A stretch of 64,000 nt of DNA, from contig NC_090779.1 in NCBI RefSeq assembly GCF_040054535.1, positions 24,234,501 to 24,298,500 of the forward strand, read 5' to 3'. Made by a program: the position numbers and the translations under genes. Of this stretch, positions 1 through 16,182 are shown piece by piece. This DNA comes from Antennarius striatus (taxonomy: Eukaryota; Chordata; Actinopteri; Lophiiformes; Antennariidae). The notes beneath the pieces are model-generated. The model was not told the origin of the DNA, ran no database searches, and saw only the letters and a list, made by a program, of their open reading frames with translations. Each line of letters opens with the position of its first letter. Position 1 is the first letter of the stretch.

Positions 1-523
1 ATCAACATCTTTGTGTGTATCGTGATTGGGATACATGAGGCAAAGAGTCCTGTCATCTGCAAAGTAAATTTGCAGCGCTAGCAATGATATTCCAGTGATG
101 TACAAGTGGTGGATTAATGACCCTAGAAGACTTCATTCATAAATGTTCATAAATATGCTTTTCTTTGCATGTTTCATGGCAAAGGAAGTGTCTTTATCTC
201 CTTGTTTACACTTAAATTCACTCGGGTACCTTTTATTTTAATGCCTTTTATCAAGGAAGACTCTGATGCTGTTTGTTCGGGGTTTTTATTTTATTATTTT
301 CCTGCCATCGAACATGAATTCTTTAATGATGACTGAACAGCTGAGTTTGCAGCTACAGACACTGAACTATGTCGCTACTGTTTGTGGAAGAGATTACACT
401 GGACGCTTTGCAAATGTGTTAGCAAGTTAGCATGAGCGTCGTTGGGCTCCACCTGGATGAACAGCGCCGCTGGGGTTTAAACGGGACATGGGGGGGGGGG
501 GGTCTGCTGGAGGATGCAGAGCT
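1..523. other. 3' flank / 3' UTR of crabp1, no gene
   Basis: This stretch lies downstream of the crabp1 stop on the minus strand. Two overlapping minus-strand AATAAA signals (seen as TTTATT on the plus strand at 285-290 and 290-295) are good poly(A) candidates and would give a 3' UTR of about 230-260 nt. A run of about 12 G lies at 491-502. I see no coding signal. Confidence 0.5.
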
Positions 524-3500
524 TCATTCACGGATGTAAAGTCGTGTGCACACTACGTCATCTGCCCCGAAAATCTGGAAGAAACAGAAAACACAATTTA
601 AATCAAACAACACCACAAACACAACTTATTGACAGATTATTGAGCTATGACAAAGTTTTCTATAGCTAAATATGCAATAATGATTTGTCACAAGGTCATG
701 GTTAAAAATACGCCGACTAATACAAGAGCATAACTGAAATTTCCATCATTTTTTGACTTTATTTCATGCTGACGTCGCTGGAAAAAAATGCCCTGAAAGT
801 CCTTTTCAGACTAAACCAATTAAGCGGATCATGCAAATCTTATGGAAATGTGCTCCACTTACAGTGTGAACTGCCACAGACAATCAAACCATTGCTTTAT
901 GATCTCCAGCCCTCCTTTGAGAATAGAACTTAAGCTCTCCGATTGTTTTCTCGCCTGCCTGTCTGGGGGCTTCTGGGAAACAGGCGTGATTCATATTCAG
1001 ACGGGGTTCGCTTTCGGCTTTCCAGTCTCTTGTGCCGAGAAAGAAGGAGGTCATCGGAGTAAAGAGATGACTCATACCTCGTCTTCTCCAGCATTATGGT
1101 AAATAATATGTTTTATTTTGAAATAATTAAACCTGGTGTCCCCGCCCACTGCCGAAGGTATCATCTTCATCTGATTGGGTACTTTTAATTAAATGTTAAG
1201 ACTGCTATTGTTTTGATTTTGTCTGTTTTTAAGTTTACAAGTTAGAATTAAGCTCATTGACTAGTTTTATAAGGTATAACAATGGTTATAAATACACATT
1301 TCTCATGTAGCGAGAAATACAGTTTTAATATAAGGGGAACTTTAACCTTTTGTTTACTTTTTGCAGTAAATATGGAATTTATAGGGACATAAAAGGGTAT
1401 TATATTAAATATATATTGTATTAACTGTTCATTTAAATCATTAATCTTCATTGAAGTGCATTGATTGTCTAAATCTAAATTAAAAATGAGGCATAAAAGC
1501 TGCAGGATGACAAAATCTGGCAACTTTTAAGCCCTTCATCTTAAAAGTGAAGGGTGTAGTTCAGTCACTCCAAAAAATGTCATCGTAGTTTGAGAGAAAT
1601 AGTAGTTACTGAAAGCGTCTTTCAACACCGGCCAGCTGCTGTGGTGAATAATGTGGCCAGTTTTATTCACACTATCGACTGGGACGACTGGGACCAAACT
1701 GGGACCATCAGAGCGATGCTGATGGTGTGATGGAGGCGAGAAGAGCGGCGCCAAAGCGTCGGCTGCTGTCACAGCTCCGGCCAGATCAGTCTCCATCAGT
1801 GCATTAACAGTTCAGCTCCTCTGGGACTGGACCAGAGCGCCACCCGGGTGGCAGACGCCCCAACACAAACTGCTCTTATCACCCTGACCTCTTCGTGTTC
1901 GAGCACCGAGGAGATCCTATGTTAATATCCAAGACTTGAAGGTGTGATTAAAGCTGCACAAACATCCTGTTGTTGCTTTTTTCAGTAGACTTTCCTTATA
2001 GTCTTTTCGAGCCTTTGCCCGTTGCTCCCTCATCTTTGCCCTTGAGGGGCAACAAAGGAGAGCGTGGGAGCACTGAAAGAGGAAAGCTCTTCATTCCCTG
2101 AGAACTACGGGCCAACTCCATTGGTCTTGGACTGCTCCCCTGCTCACAGTTCGTGGGGCTTTAGACCCATTGACTTCTGCCCATATTAATCTGGCTAAAT
2201 ACAGGGGTATTACTGCAAAGTCAGCGTACAGCTCCCTTGTTCTCCTTTCACGTCTCTCTGCGGGGTGGATGAAAGCTCGGCTCCTCTGGAAACGGCCTTT
2301 CTCATTTCCTTTACGTATGAATCTCCGGGGTGACTCCATGCACCCCCCACCCACCCCCGCCGCCGCCTGGCTTCACCAACCGTTTCTCAAAGCGAGTACA
2401 CTAGCTGCTCGAAAATCCCCGTCTTAATGCGTCCCATGCCTTTTGAGTTTCCATGGGAACGAGTTGATTAATAGACAAACCATACAGCTTCCACTCTGCT
2501 TGGAAGAAAACATTTTGGAAATTATTTTTTCCTGTCTTTCTTTTCTTTGTCGAGCTGAAACCTCATCCTGGGAGCTTTGGAATAAAGGGTAAGAAAACTG
2601 GATTATTTCATCTTTCCCAAGCAGTAATCTATCAAAGACGATGACTCATGTTTGTGCACCCACCAGAGTGAGCTCATCCCCGTTCAGCTCTCGGGTCCAG
2701 AAGGTTTTGGGGCCGTCGCCGTCCACCAGGGTTTGCTTACAGTAGATCTTGTTCTCCGACTCCCAGGTGGCGAGGCTCTGAAAGGGACACGAACAGCGAG
2801 GTGAAGGTCAGCGGGGCAATAAAACACAGCAGCAAGTCTTTAGCGGGGTATTTAACAGTCGTAAAACATGGACCCCGACTGCAGCAGGAGTTTGCTTTTA
2901 GTTTGATTTTACCTGTCTCCACTCCAATTTTGCATTAAATGGTCCCAACTTCATGAAACATGACGACCCGACGACCCGCGGCGCTGCTTTGTGATGGATC
3001 TTCTTGGTCATCTCAGGATCCATTAACTGCACTCGTATCTCATCACGTCATCGCTGTCATTAAAGGAGCAGGTCGGCGTCGCCACGGATTCCCTCCTCCA
3101 TCTATTCCTGCATTAACCCCGGTTAGCATTTCTCGTGTGGTTATCACATCATCCGCCTCCCTCGGCTGTGGATCCGGCCCTCCTCGTCTCTAGACGCGTC
3201 TCCATTCCTTATCGGACACCAGGAGAAGCCGACGGTTTCATTTCCTGCTCGCTTTTAAAGTTGTTATGTTGGATTTCTCCCAGAGCCTCAGAAACATTCT
3301 CTCGGCCTCCTCGACCCCCCAGTTTGATCACATGATCGCCCCTTATGTAAGTGTTTGCTCTTCGCTATCACCACATCAGAGTTAGCGTGGGTGCTAACTG
3401 CATCAAATACCACCTCCACCCATCAGAGCAGGTACATAAGCCCCAGATTATAACATCTCCAGACAGAAAGACGCTTCTCCCCTCGTCTTCCTGGAAGGGA

Positions 3501-6500
3501 GCAGAGGTCATGTGACCATCATGTGCTCACGCAGATTAACAAGAGATTTTTGATCTTCTGGCGACATTATTCATCTTCATTGCCTTTTACTGGCGTCAGA
3601 TCAGCATCTAATCTGTTTCACTCCAGGGGAAACCGGCCTCAGCCAAAAACCACAAATTGCCTTCCTGCCAGTCACACCTGAGGGTCAAAGCACCCAGATC
3701 GACACCCGGCTTCACACCTGACTCGAAATTATTTCTCAGTTGTTTCAGCAATTTAAAATTAACCAGAAGGATCACGCCGGTGTTTCACTTGTGCTCCAGT
3801 GGGCGTGTGAGTCAACTAAAAGCTAAGTGACCATAACTTAAAGTAGTAACTTAAATCCACATCAATCTAATGAATATTAAACCCAGTGCGCTGCCTTGCA
3901 GGAACAAAACCACGGAAACCACATTTGATCGCTCGCAGGAAAGCTTTCGATGCTGATGCTGAAACCTAAACAAGTGGATGCAGCGAATGATGAAGACTCG
4001 CCTTGTCAGCTTCACAGTAAAGAGGTGTTAAAACACCCAGAATGCCCCAGGGCACAGACAGAGGAAGCTGCGCCGTCTCCTGGCTTCTGAAATAGGTCAT
4101 GTTTTCTCTTCCTGACTGCAAACTGTGGCTCTGAAGACAAAAAATCCACACTGAGCATTAAAGCAGCTAGAAAAGCATGAAACAATCTATAATATAATAA
4201 CATAATTCAGCAGCTGAGTCCAGCTCAGACTCGGGTTGCTAAGCAGAGGCCGATAAACGGATGCCAGCATCCAGACCATTGATGGAGGCGTCTTATTCTC
4301 TAAAGTGACTCAGCGGCGCCCGGCTTTTGCAGCAACATCCCGGCTCTAAATTCTTCAACTTTGAGCGCTGAGTGTCTTCATTGTGTTGGAATAATTTAGT
4401 TATTCAGTGAATTGAGAGCTGGTTCCAAAAAACAAGATCACATTTGTCACATTTAGGAAGACGCTGGTCGAACGTGAAGGGTTTCTGTGTGGATTTAAAA
4501 TCTAAATGATTTATGATGACAGATGATTTATTCCCTTGATGTTAAGTTAGATTTTTAATTCCAGCCTCCGACAAACACAAAACATTACCTTGCATTTCCG
4601 CCCGTCCACCGTCTCCTCATCGAATTGTTCGCCGATGTGGAAGTTGATCTCGGTGGTGCGAACGCTGGTGGAGGTCTTGATGTAGAACTGCTCCCCGTCC
4701 TGACGGATCTCCACGTGGGGGTTGGAGGCTGCTGCCCCGGCGACCTTCCTCAGCATGCTGTTCACTCCTGAGCGGGAACATCAGGAAGGACAAAACTGGA
4801 GTCATTTCATTCCATCAAGGCTAACGTGTTCAGAAAAGCAGTCGTCACCATGTTTTCTTCAGGTGTTTCTCGCTTCTCGAGCTCATCAGATTAAATCTTC
4901 TGCAGTTTTAAGCCAGTCTGACATAAACACGACATAAACCTGTGGGATTCTGGCTCTGACATCTGAATGAGGGATTATCATCCAGGAGAAAAAGCAAAAT
5001 GAACTCTTGAGAAAGTCGGCGTTCTCCTTCTGATGTAGGACTGGATGAGGAGTCGTGGTGACACCAGGCTTCGTCCTCACTCTGACATGTTTGACCATCA
5101 GCTTTGAAATCCTGAGGGTGTCACAAATTTGGATCCCAGAAATAACCAAATACAAAAACCAACAACATCACAGAGGTGATTGAAAATTTGACTATTTTTG
5201 TGGATTTCTGACAAAATTCATTCTCTTCGAAGATCCTTCTGTCTCCAGAATCGGTACAACTTTTTCTTCGTCGACTCCCTGGCATTAATAAAAAAATTTT
5301 TTTTTAAATCATTTGACAGCGTTCAGTTGACCCCACCCATGATCTGTAGGCTCACATCATGTGTTTTTACAGCATTAAACAAGCATGAGCATCACCGAAC
5401 CGAGTCATGCTTCCTGGAACTTTTATTTGGCTAAAAAAATATGAGATATTTATTAATGGACATCTGGCCTAAAGGTTGACTTTTGCACCACCAGCAGCAA
5501 AATGCATGATCTGCAAACCTAGAACATGCTGCAGAAATATTATTCATTTACGCTCAAATTTAAACTTCAGCAACTTATTTTATTTTGAAGTAAAATATGT
5601 TCATAAACTGATGGAACCTGGAAGGAGGGACTGTTCCCTGAACTTCCAACCTAAACGGAGCGAAAGCTGAAGGTAGAATAGGTGTTTCAGTCGCAGTTTA
5701 CCAAGTGAGAAACACGTAAACAGTCAGGTTTATTTATTCGTGGCTGGTGTCAGTGGTGTTTTTTTGGGTGTTTTCTCCATTGGATATTCTGTCCAAAAGG
5801 AAAATGTGGAATATAAGTTCATTCAGTTTCATTTCCAAAGAGATTCTGAGCTAAATATACACAACAAACAGGTAAAACATCAATAGTTCCAGCTTTGCAA
5901 GATGAAACTGTTTCATCCATTCCCAATTTTGATTAAATTAAAACCTTGTCTAAAAAAAGTTCAAATTCTACTTCTAGATTCGACAACGTCAGGAGAGTTG
6001 CTGAAGCGTCGCTCCTCAATATTTACACAATATTCTAAAGACACGCGTCCTTTCTGTGTCCTCTCTGTCTCAGCCGTCACAGCATGAACAAACGCTGCAA
6101 GACAATTGAATGACCCAGATAAAATGGTCCAAATCTCACCCATCATAATCATCAGTGGAGACTAAGACGGGTAAAAAAAAAAAAAGATAGGGCGCAGGAG
6201 ATTAGCATTGGGCTGCAGAGACCTCCCCTGGCACCGCTAAAGCATGCCCTACTTAAATGCTTAACATGAATATTGTTGTGCCCCCCTCCTCTATTCATGC
6301 AACAATACCACAACTGTTTGGGCTGGAATTCAGCATCCAGGGTTTAATATCTCCTGCAAAGACGAGGGGTTTCCATTCAGCACCATCTCCCTGCAGATTC
6401 CCAGGGAGCTTCTGATCCAGAGATGTGATGTTGTTGTTCGTCAGGCTTCACACAAAGCCTTTCTACATGGACACGATGGATGGGCAACTTCATGCAGGGA

Positions 6501-6632
6501 TGCAGCAGCATGAAGGAGATGAAGGGGAGAAGAAGAAGAAGAAAAAAAAAAAAAGAACTTACCCAAGGCTTTGAGAAGTTCATCAAAATTCTGGCTGCTC
6601 TTCATCTTCCAGGTGCCGGTAAAGTTGGACAT
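524..6632 (-). CDS. crabp1: Cellular retinoic acid-binding protein 1
   Basis: Cytosolic lipocalin-fold carrier that binds all-trans retinoic acid and passes it to metabolism or buffers its signalling. Four exons join in frame on the minus strand: 6632-6563, 4767-4589, 2777-2664 and 574-524, giving 137 aa, exactly the usual CRABP length. The first residues ([20 protein letters not shown]) are close to other CRABP1 proteins. Exon 2 carries the [19 protein letters not shown] stretch. The carboxylate-binding residues of the family are present: the Arg in FWTREL and the Arg and Tyr in CTRLYIRE at the C-terminus. The four-exon structure with a phase-1 first intron is typical of fatty-acid-binding-protein genes. 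Intron 1 (4768-6562) and intron 3 (575-2663) are long and contain no other gene. crabp1 is head to head with wdr61, as in human. Whether it is the a or b teleost copy cannot be told here. Confidence 0.96.
6240..6330. promoter_or_regulatory. Candidate enhancer in crabp1 intron 1 (paired SOX-type sites)
   Basis: A perfect 8-bp inverted repeat, TATTGTTG at 6271-6278 and CAACAATA at 6300-6307, is separated by 21 bp. Each arm is a SOX-type core (ATTGTT/AACAAT). On the minus strand the right-hand site runs directly into GCATGAATA, which resembles a POU half-site arrangement. The block is moderately GC-balanced, unlike the AT-rich intron around it. Function is inferred from motifs only. Confidence 0.35.
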
Positions 6633-6860
6633 GTCTGCTGAGGCTGAGAGCGGGGGCTGCAGGAGAACCTGTTCCACGCTGTGGCGCCTTTCTCTTCGCT
6701 CTTTGACTCTTTCTCACCCTCCTCCTCCTCTTCCTCCGTGATCCCGTCTCCTCAGCTCAGCCTCGCCGTCACACTCTTTCGACCAGGAGTTTGCTTCTCC
6801 TCACAAACACTCCTGCTTCGTCTGCGTGTCTCAGTGTGTTGGCAGCAGTCTGGTTCTCGG

Positions 6861-6870
6861 CTTTTATATA
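6861..6870 (-). promoter_or_regulatory. TATA box of crabp1
   Basis: The minus strand reads TATATAAAAG here, about 230 nt upstream of the crabp1 start codon. A G-rich Sp1-like tract (GGAGGGGGGAGGG on the minus strand, about 6900-6912) lies just upstream of it. Position and orientation fit a core promoter with transcription starting near 6835. No start site was measured. Confidence 0.5.
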
Positions 6871-9120
6871 GCTGCTGTCTTTAATGGGAGGCAGAGGAGG
6901 TCCCTCCCCCCTCCTGGAAGCCCTGTCCCATTCACACGGGATAGCAAGACTGGAGTTACATGTTTATACAAATGTTTGTTTTTTTCAGTCAATAAATAGA
7001 TTTATGTATCAAATTACAAGGTCAGCAAACAAGTTTGTTAAACTCTTTCAAAGTTTCCTAACTTTTAGAAAAGATATTTTCCCTCAAGCTGATGGAGATG
7101 TTAAACGTATTTGACTTCTCTGTGAATTTTCTGGTGTGATTCTCTTTAGTGCTGCAGCTTCAGCTGAACAGAGATGAACTAATCCTAATTCTATATCAGA
7201 AAACCTCTTTGTGGCATGAAATTGGATTCATGGAGATGTTTCCTTTGTGATTCTTCTCAGCTGCTAGCAGACACACGCTACGTGAATCTTTTCTGAATTC
7301 TGAATGAACCATCTCAAAAACCACAAACAGCTAGCCCACACCACTCCTAGAATGTCCTACAATCGAGATTAAAACTGATTTAAAGACCGTAACCACTGCA
7401 GATGAAGTATAGTATATATAAAGGATGGGTGACAGGACCGTATATATAAAGAATAGGTTATAGTGTATATAAAGAACAGGTTGGGATTGGAGGTAAATAC
7501 AAACTGACCAGTTTAGAGACTGGAAGCTGATAGAAGATGCTATTTCTGTTTCTCTTTAACTCCACCTTCACTGTCCTCACTTCCTCTCTTTCTCTACAGA
7601 AGAACTGAAGAGAACAACAGTAATGAATAAACTTGATGTTATGACACCTTTAGAAGAATAGACAGAGACAATTCAAACTTGAATCGATCCATGCAGTGAT
7701 TCAGAAAGAGGAATTTTGTTTTTGCTTTGAGGCAGAAATAGACAAACAGGACGACAACAGCATTTTATGTTTTCTTGCACTTGATTTTGTCACATCAAAG
7801 ATGATAATAAGCAGATTCTTGTTCGTCTTTGTGTTGCAGCTCATGCGTTTGTGTCAGGTTCATTACCCAACATTATCAGAGCCCTGAAAATTATATGAAT
7901 GAATCAACTGGCTGAAAATAGCAGTGCTGAGATCTCTGCTGTCTGCAGGACCAACAAATGGAACCAGAAATACTCCAATCTGGGCTTCATGATTAAAACT
8001 ACATTAAAGAATTTCTGTAGATCCTGAGATGTGTGGAAAAATATAATAACATTACAAAAATGCTGATATAAAAGCTGTCTGGAATGTATACATTTAAAAA
8101 TTCATGAATAAATCAAAGATATGTTTTCTACCAGAGGTTCACATGTTCACAAAGACAGGTCAGAGTTACATTATAAATGTGTGTAGATATAAGGACAATT
8201 TTACTAGTTTATTAAGTTTGTTTATATGGATTAAAATGAAAAAAAAAGAAGAAGGAATAAAACCGATCTACTTACATGAATTCTGTTGTAGTTATTTCAT
8301 TTTTTGTTTTGTTTATTTCACTTTAAGATGAATTTAAAATCAGATATTTCCATAATCTTAACCAAAGTGTTCCTGCCTCATGCAGATTTTTATCATAATT
8401 AAAATAAAGGTTGCTCACACATGGGAAAAGCACCAGTGTATCTAGGATAGACTAACACACATGCTGCTCTAAATAGGACATCTCTCATCTTCTTCACTCA
8501 GGCTGTCAGGAGATTCACACCCATCTCCTTTCTCTGTAACTCAGCTGCCCATTTCAGCTTTAATTTTGGAGTTATTCAAAACACATCGAGAAATATTTGC
8601 AACTTTATCTTGACAGCCATGAGTGTGTGGAGCTTAGACTGCTGCTGCAGCAACTGTCACAATATAATAAGACTTTTCTGCTTATCTTTAGGCTCAGGTG
8701 TGCCTGCCGCATAACTTTAACCCCATAATTACAGTTAACTCCTGACTTTACATCTACAATCAGATATTTATCATGGTTTGCCCTGCTGGGTACCTTAGCG
8801 GTCAAATTGTCTGTCTAAAATCTAATATTATACATAGGATGTAAATACGTGTTTAGAAAATATAGTTCATATAATTAATGAAATTCTTCATCAAGACAGG
8901 GTATCATCGTAGTTTTTTGAAATACTGGGTGATTGCATAATTTATTTTCACTGACTTCATGAGAAAAATCATTGAATAAATAATGAAATCATCAAAACCT
9001 CTTTTCGTTATTTCAGACATAAATGAGTTTTTGAAATGCCAAAAATATAATAAATTTTCTCTTTAATTCTTCGTTTTTCTTTCATTTATACTGAAAGATA
9101 ATTGTTTCTTTACTGGTAAA
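6871..9120. other. Intergenic region between divergent crabp1 and wdr61
   Basis: About 2.3 kb without a gene; the open frames here are short and lack splice or family support. It is AT-rich. At 7405-7470 three imperfect copies of a GTATATATAAAG-type unit recur at about 30-bp spacing. No repeat family was recognised. Confidence 0.5.
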
Positions 9121-9222
9121 TAATCCCTGTAGTAACGCTTTTCCGCCACAGTTTAAATGGAGGCGATAGCGAGCCTTTGCCATTATTCACCAATCGTTTG
9201 TTTCAAAAGAAGAAGACGGGAT

Positions 9223-9237
9223 GCGGAAGTTACGTCA
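9223..9237 (+). promoter_or_regulatory. ETS + CRE-like composite near wdr61 first exon
   Basis: GCGGAAGTTACGTCA joins an ETS core (CGGAAG) to a CRE/ATF variant (TTACGTCA). A CCAAT sequence lies upstream near 9189. Just downstream, AAG|GTACGT at 9309/9310 is a good donor for a non-coding first exon. This is typical of a TATA-less housekeeping promoter. Motif-based inference. Confidence 0.4.
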
Positions 9238-9884
9238 AAAGTTTTATTATGGCGTCTCATATTTGATTCATTGAACCTCAGGAAGAATCAGATTTTAAGA
9301 TATTTGAAGGTACGTGGATGTATTATAAAATTCCACAAAGAAGTTAGCATTAAAGCATTTAATCCTGAAAACGTAACAGCCGCCCGATAATCTGGTACCT
9401 TTTGAAATAGCAGGTTGCTGTTTGTTTCTACCCGCTACAAGTTAATGCTAGCTCCAGTTAGCTTTCGTATTTTGGTTGTTGTTACTCATCTCAACTATGC
9501 TACAGATAATAATCACTATTGTTTCTTTTTAAATTGTATTCCCTCCAGTTTAAGTTTTAGTCTTTTTTATAATGTGTTTTGTCGTGGCAGCCAAGCTGCT
9601 GTTGAGCGAAAGAAGTAATTTAGTGACATGAGAATAACAGCACTGATTAAAGCCACAGCAGAACTCATCTCTTTCTTACAAGCAGTGCACGAAAAGTGTC
9701 ACAAATAAAAGTAGAATAAAGAAGTTTAGGCACGTAAAACCGATTTGTTTTATAAATGTGAAGCTGCGGGTGCGTCTCAGAAACATTTATTATTCACACT
9801 TTTTGTACTTGTTTATTAATTTTTTATTTGGTCACACAAATGTTTCTAGATTTAAATAACCTGTCTGACCCGAGGACCAAAAAA

Positions 9885-13147
<3,263 letters not shown>

Positions 13148-15008
13148 CAGCCGCCGGACCGGGACGTCCCACCGCCCCACATACGATGAATTTGTTTGCA
13201 CTGGCCCACTTTGGTCAAATAAAAATGTTGGTTTTGTACTTTTGTGGCAGCTTGATTTTTCTTTTTATTCTTTGTTCTTAGCTCTCATTCAATGAAAATG
13301 CTATAACTCAGTACATAAAATCTCTAGAATCCAGATTAAATAAATTCTTTGATAGTGGCTGGAATTGTGCACAAGTCAAGAATTCAAGTGTTGACATTAG
13401 ATTTACTGTAATCAAATGACTACACACACTCACACACTATCTACCAATGAGTGAAGACGAAATAAGGTTTTAAATCTAATGATTGGGTTACAAAAGGTTT
13501 TTTTTCCTGCCTTTCATTTATTCACTTTTCAACATCCTAGTTTCATAATCCAGTCCTGTGTCTCAGGAACTAGGCTGTGAGGCGAGGAGGCAAGGAGAGG
13601 AGTCAAGGAAGCACAGCACATGTTGAGAAATGGGACCAGAATTCATTGGGTAAAGGATTTCTTCCTCGCCCTCCGGTGGCCACGCAGATGTACTGCAGCT
13701 TCTGGATGCATTAATAACCACTGCAGTGATTCACGATTCTTTAGTACTTTTCATCAAAGTTCCACAACTTCTGCACCAAAACATTCTTTGACTTTAGAGT
13801 AGAGTCGTTACACAGCACTTCCTCCATACAGGCAGAGGTTCCGTGACTTTAGTTATTTCAGAAATTAATTACATCACGACCCTTATTCACTTTAATAACA
13901 TTGTTGTAAAAATAGAAAGCACATTTTCCAAACAAGTTTATAAAAAAAACATGTTCTGGCAGTTTTAATAATTCCTGCATCTACCTGCTCGTTTTAACAT
14001 TTCAGTAGTCTTGTCGACGCACCGGAGGAACCTGAATGCAGCATCACCATGTCTGCTGGTGTTTTTGCTTCGACTGACAGCAGCGGTTTGAGATTTGACC
14101 CATGACCAATTTGATCCCAGTCGTCCTGAACGGAATACATTTTACAGGACTCAACTATATACAGCGGGGGATGATCAACTTACCTACATGTAGAGTTCAT
14201 CACACCTGCACCACTGCTGGAAAATAAATGGCAGTGCGCACCCACATACATCACAGGAAGGGAGTTTGAACGATTCAAACTTGGCGAGGGCCAGATAGAA
14301 GTTCTAGCCCTGCATGAACAATAAAATCTATGTGCCCAACAAAGACCCATTTCTTCTGTACATTTTATCACACTTGGAAAGTCACAAATATCGATTCTTG
14401 TTGTGTTTTTCAGGCCCACAAGGACAATAAAAGTCTCATTTCTTTGCAGGCGATTACATTTCTGAACATCTTCCCGCTGGAATGCACAGAGTTCAAGGTT
14501 TTGTGCTTTCGATGTCCTCATCAGGACCAACGAGGCATTTCTCAACGTTTGAGCTCTTCGGAACTCATCTTCCACCGGCTTTGTAACAACCTCTCAAATA
14601 ATTTAATGCAGAGTGGCTCCAATTAAAAAACCTAAATTAAATAAAAAGGAGCACCAGCTGTCCACCTTAGGCTTTCCCTGTGAAGTTTAAGTGACAGTAA
14701 CAAAACAAAATGCACAATGTGACTTTTATATACACACACTACAGCACTTTAAGAAGACATCCTCTCGGTCCATGTTTGTCTCTTTTAAGCCGCACATTAG
14801 AATTTGGCAAAAGCAGAACGTTTTTTTTCATAGTTTATCTGACACAGAGGAGGAGACGAGGTTACATAACTCTCCTGGAATAAACAGACGTACATAAAAG
14901 ACGAACACCGCCGGTCTCTGCTGCATCATACCTGAAACAACACAGATCTAAAAGTGTCCTCTCAGAGAGCGGAGACGCCACCAGGCCGTTCTGGTTCGCT
15001 CCGGCCGT
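13148..15008. other. Convergent 3' UTRs of wdr61 and slc25a44
   Basis: wdr61 ends with a poly(A) signal at 13218-13223. The rest, about 1.7 kb, is AT-rich and most likely the long 3' UTR of slc25a44 on the minus strand plus a short spacer. Short open frames on both strands show no recognisable protein family or splice structure. Confidence 0.5.
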
Positions 15009-16182
15009 TCACCAATGTCTGGAGTTTATCAGATCGGATCGAAGGCTCAGCCTCTTCAGAGTCTCGTATCCGACCACGATGAGCAATGACGTGGGGGTCG
15101 AGGAAATGATGCGAGCCGACAGCCCCTTGGTCAACCCCCTGACGCCCTCCTCCGCCAGGAGCTGCTTGAACGTCCCGATGACCGACGATCGCCCCTCCAC
15201 CTTCACAGAGAGGAGAGTTGAAAGCAGTTTTTTTTTTGTAAATAAATTTCATTTTGGACTGATGTTCTGCACAGACGAGAATATAATGAGGTCAGCGACT
15301 TCCGGTGAATTACCTGCACTCTTGCTCGAACGACATCCATGGGGTTGGTGATGGTGGAGGCGGTCGCTGCCGCCATTGGTCCCGCCAATGCCTGCAGAAA
15401 CAGATGGGGCCACTCGCTCGGTGCCATGAGGGACAGCTGCTCTGTAAACACACGGGACGGAAATGGCGTGAATATAAAAACCACACAATCGCGCTTCTAT
15501 TCCCACTTTTTTTTTGTACGACATGAATTCATCAGCGACAGGACTCACCTGCATAAAAATGATAGAAAGGCCACCACAGCGCGCTGTTTGGGATGTACGT
15601 GAGCAGCGATGCCACGTAGCCCCTGTAGAATCCCCTGAAGCCATCGGCTGCAAATATCTGGACGGTGATGTCGCGCGTCTGGCCGAAAGTCGGCTTGTTT
15701 TTGGTTGTGGCGAGCATCATTTTGGGTTTGACCTTGAAGCGAGTCAGGTGCTCCCCCTGTCCTTGCATCATCAGCTGCTGAGACACCACATCTATGGGCA
15801 CAGTGATGGTCTGGGCCACCAGAGACGCCGCACCTCCCGCCACCACCGACTTCACCGTGTTACTGGGAGAGTAGTGGGACACGTATTTGCGCACCAGCTC
15901 GTAGGTGGTGATGTAGGCCTGCCCCGACACCAGGGTGAACGTGTTGACCATGAACCCCCGGTAGAGGCCTTGCACGCCCTCAGCTCGCAGGATCTTGAAG
16001 AAAGCATCGAAGGTGCCGGAGTAGAGGGCCTTCCCCTTCTGCACCTGGAGCCGGGTGCGAATGAGGCTGGTGGGGTAGACGGTGGCTCTGGTGGTCAAGG
16101 TCATGAACACACCCAGAGAGTAGAACTTCCTCTTGTCCAGGTCCTCCCATTCAATAATTTGGATCGCACCTTTCTGCTGCAT
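15009..16182 (-). CDS. slc25a44: Mitochondrial branched-chain amino acid carrier SLC25A44
   Basis: Member of the mitochondrial carrier family, known in mammals to import branched-chain amino acids across the inner membrane. Three coding exons on the minus strand (16182-15549, 15441-15314, 15200-15009) give 317 aa, against 314 in human. The N-terminus (IQIIEWEDLDK) and C-terminus (LINSRHW) match the family. The three carrier signatures are visible: YPTSLIRTRLQ in repeat 1, where the usual acidic residue is Ser, VPIDVVSQQL in repeat 2, and NPMDVVRARVQ in repeat 3. Glycines and aromatic residues of the LYRGF and FYRGY motifs follow each. The ATG lies in a good Kozak context. A 5' UTR intron is likely, with an acceptor near 16272 and a donor near 17015. 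The paralogue (a or b) is not decided. Confidence 0.96.

Noticed and set aside
2029-2060. Small hairpin TTGCCC-TTGAG-GGGCAA in crabp1 intron 3
   Set aside because: A 6-bp stem is common by chance and has no further structural support.
14180-14575. 131-codon minus-strand open frame downstream of slc25a44
   Set aside because: Lies in the probable slc25a44 3' UTR, with no domain, start context or splice support.
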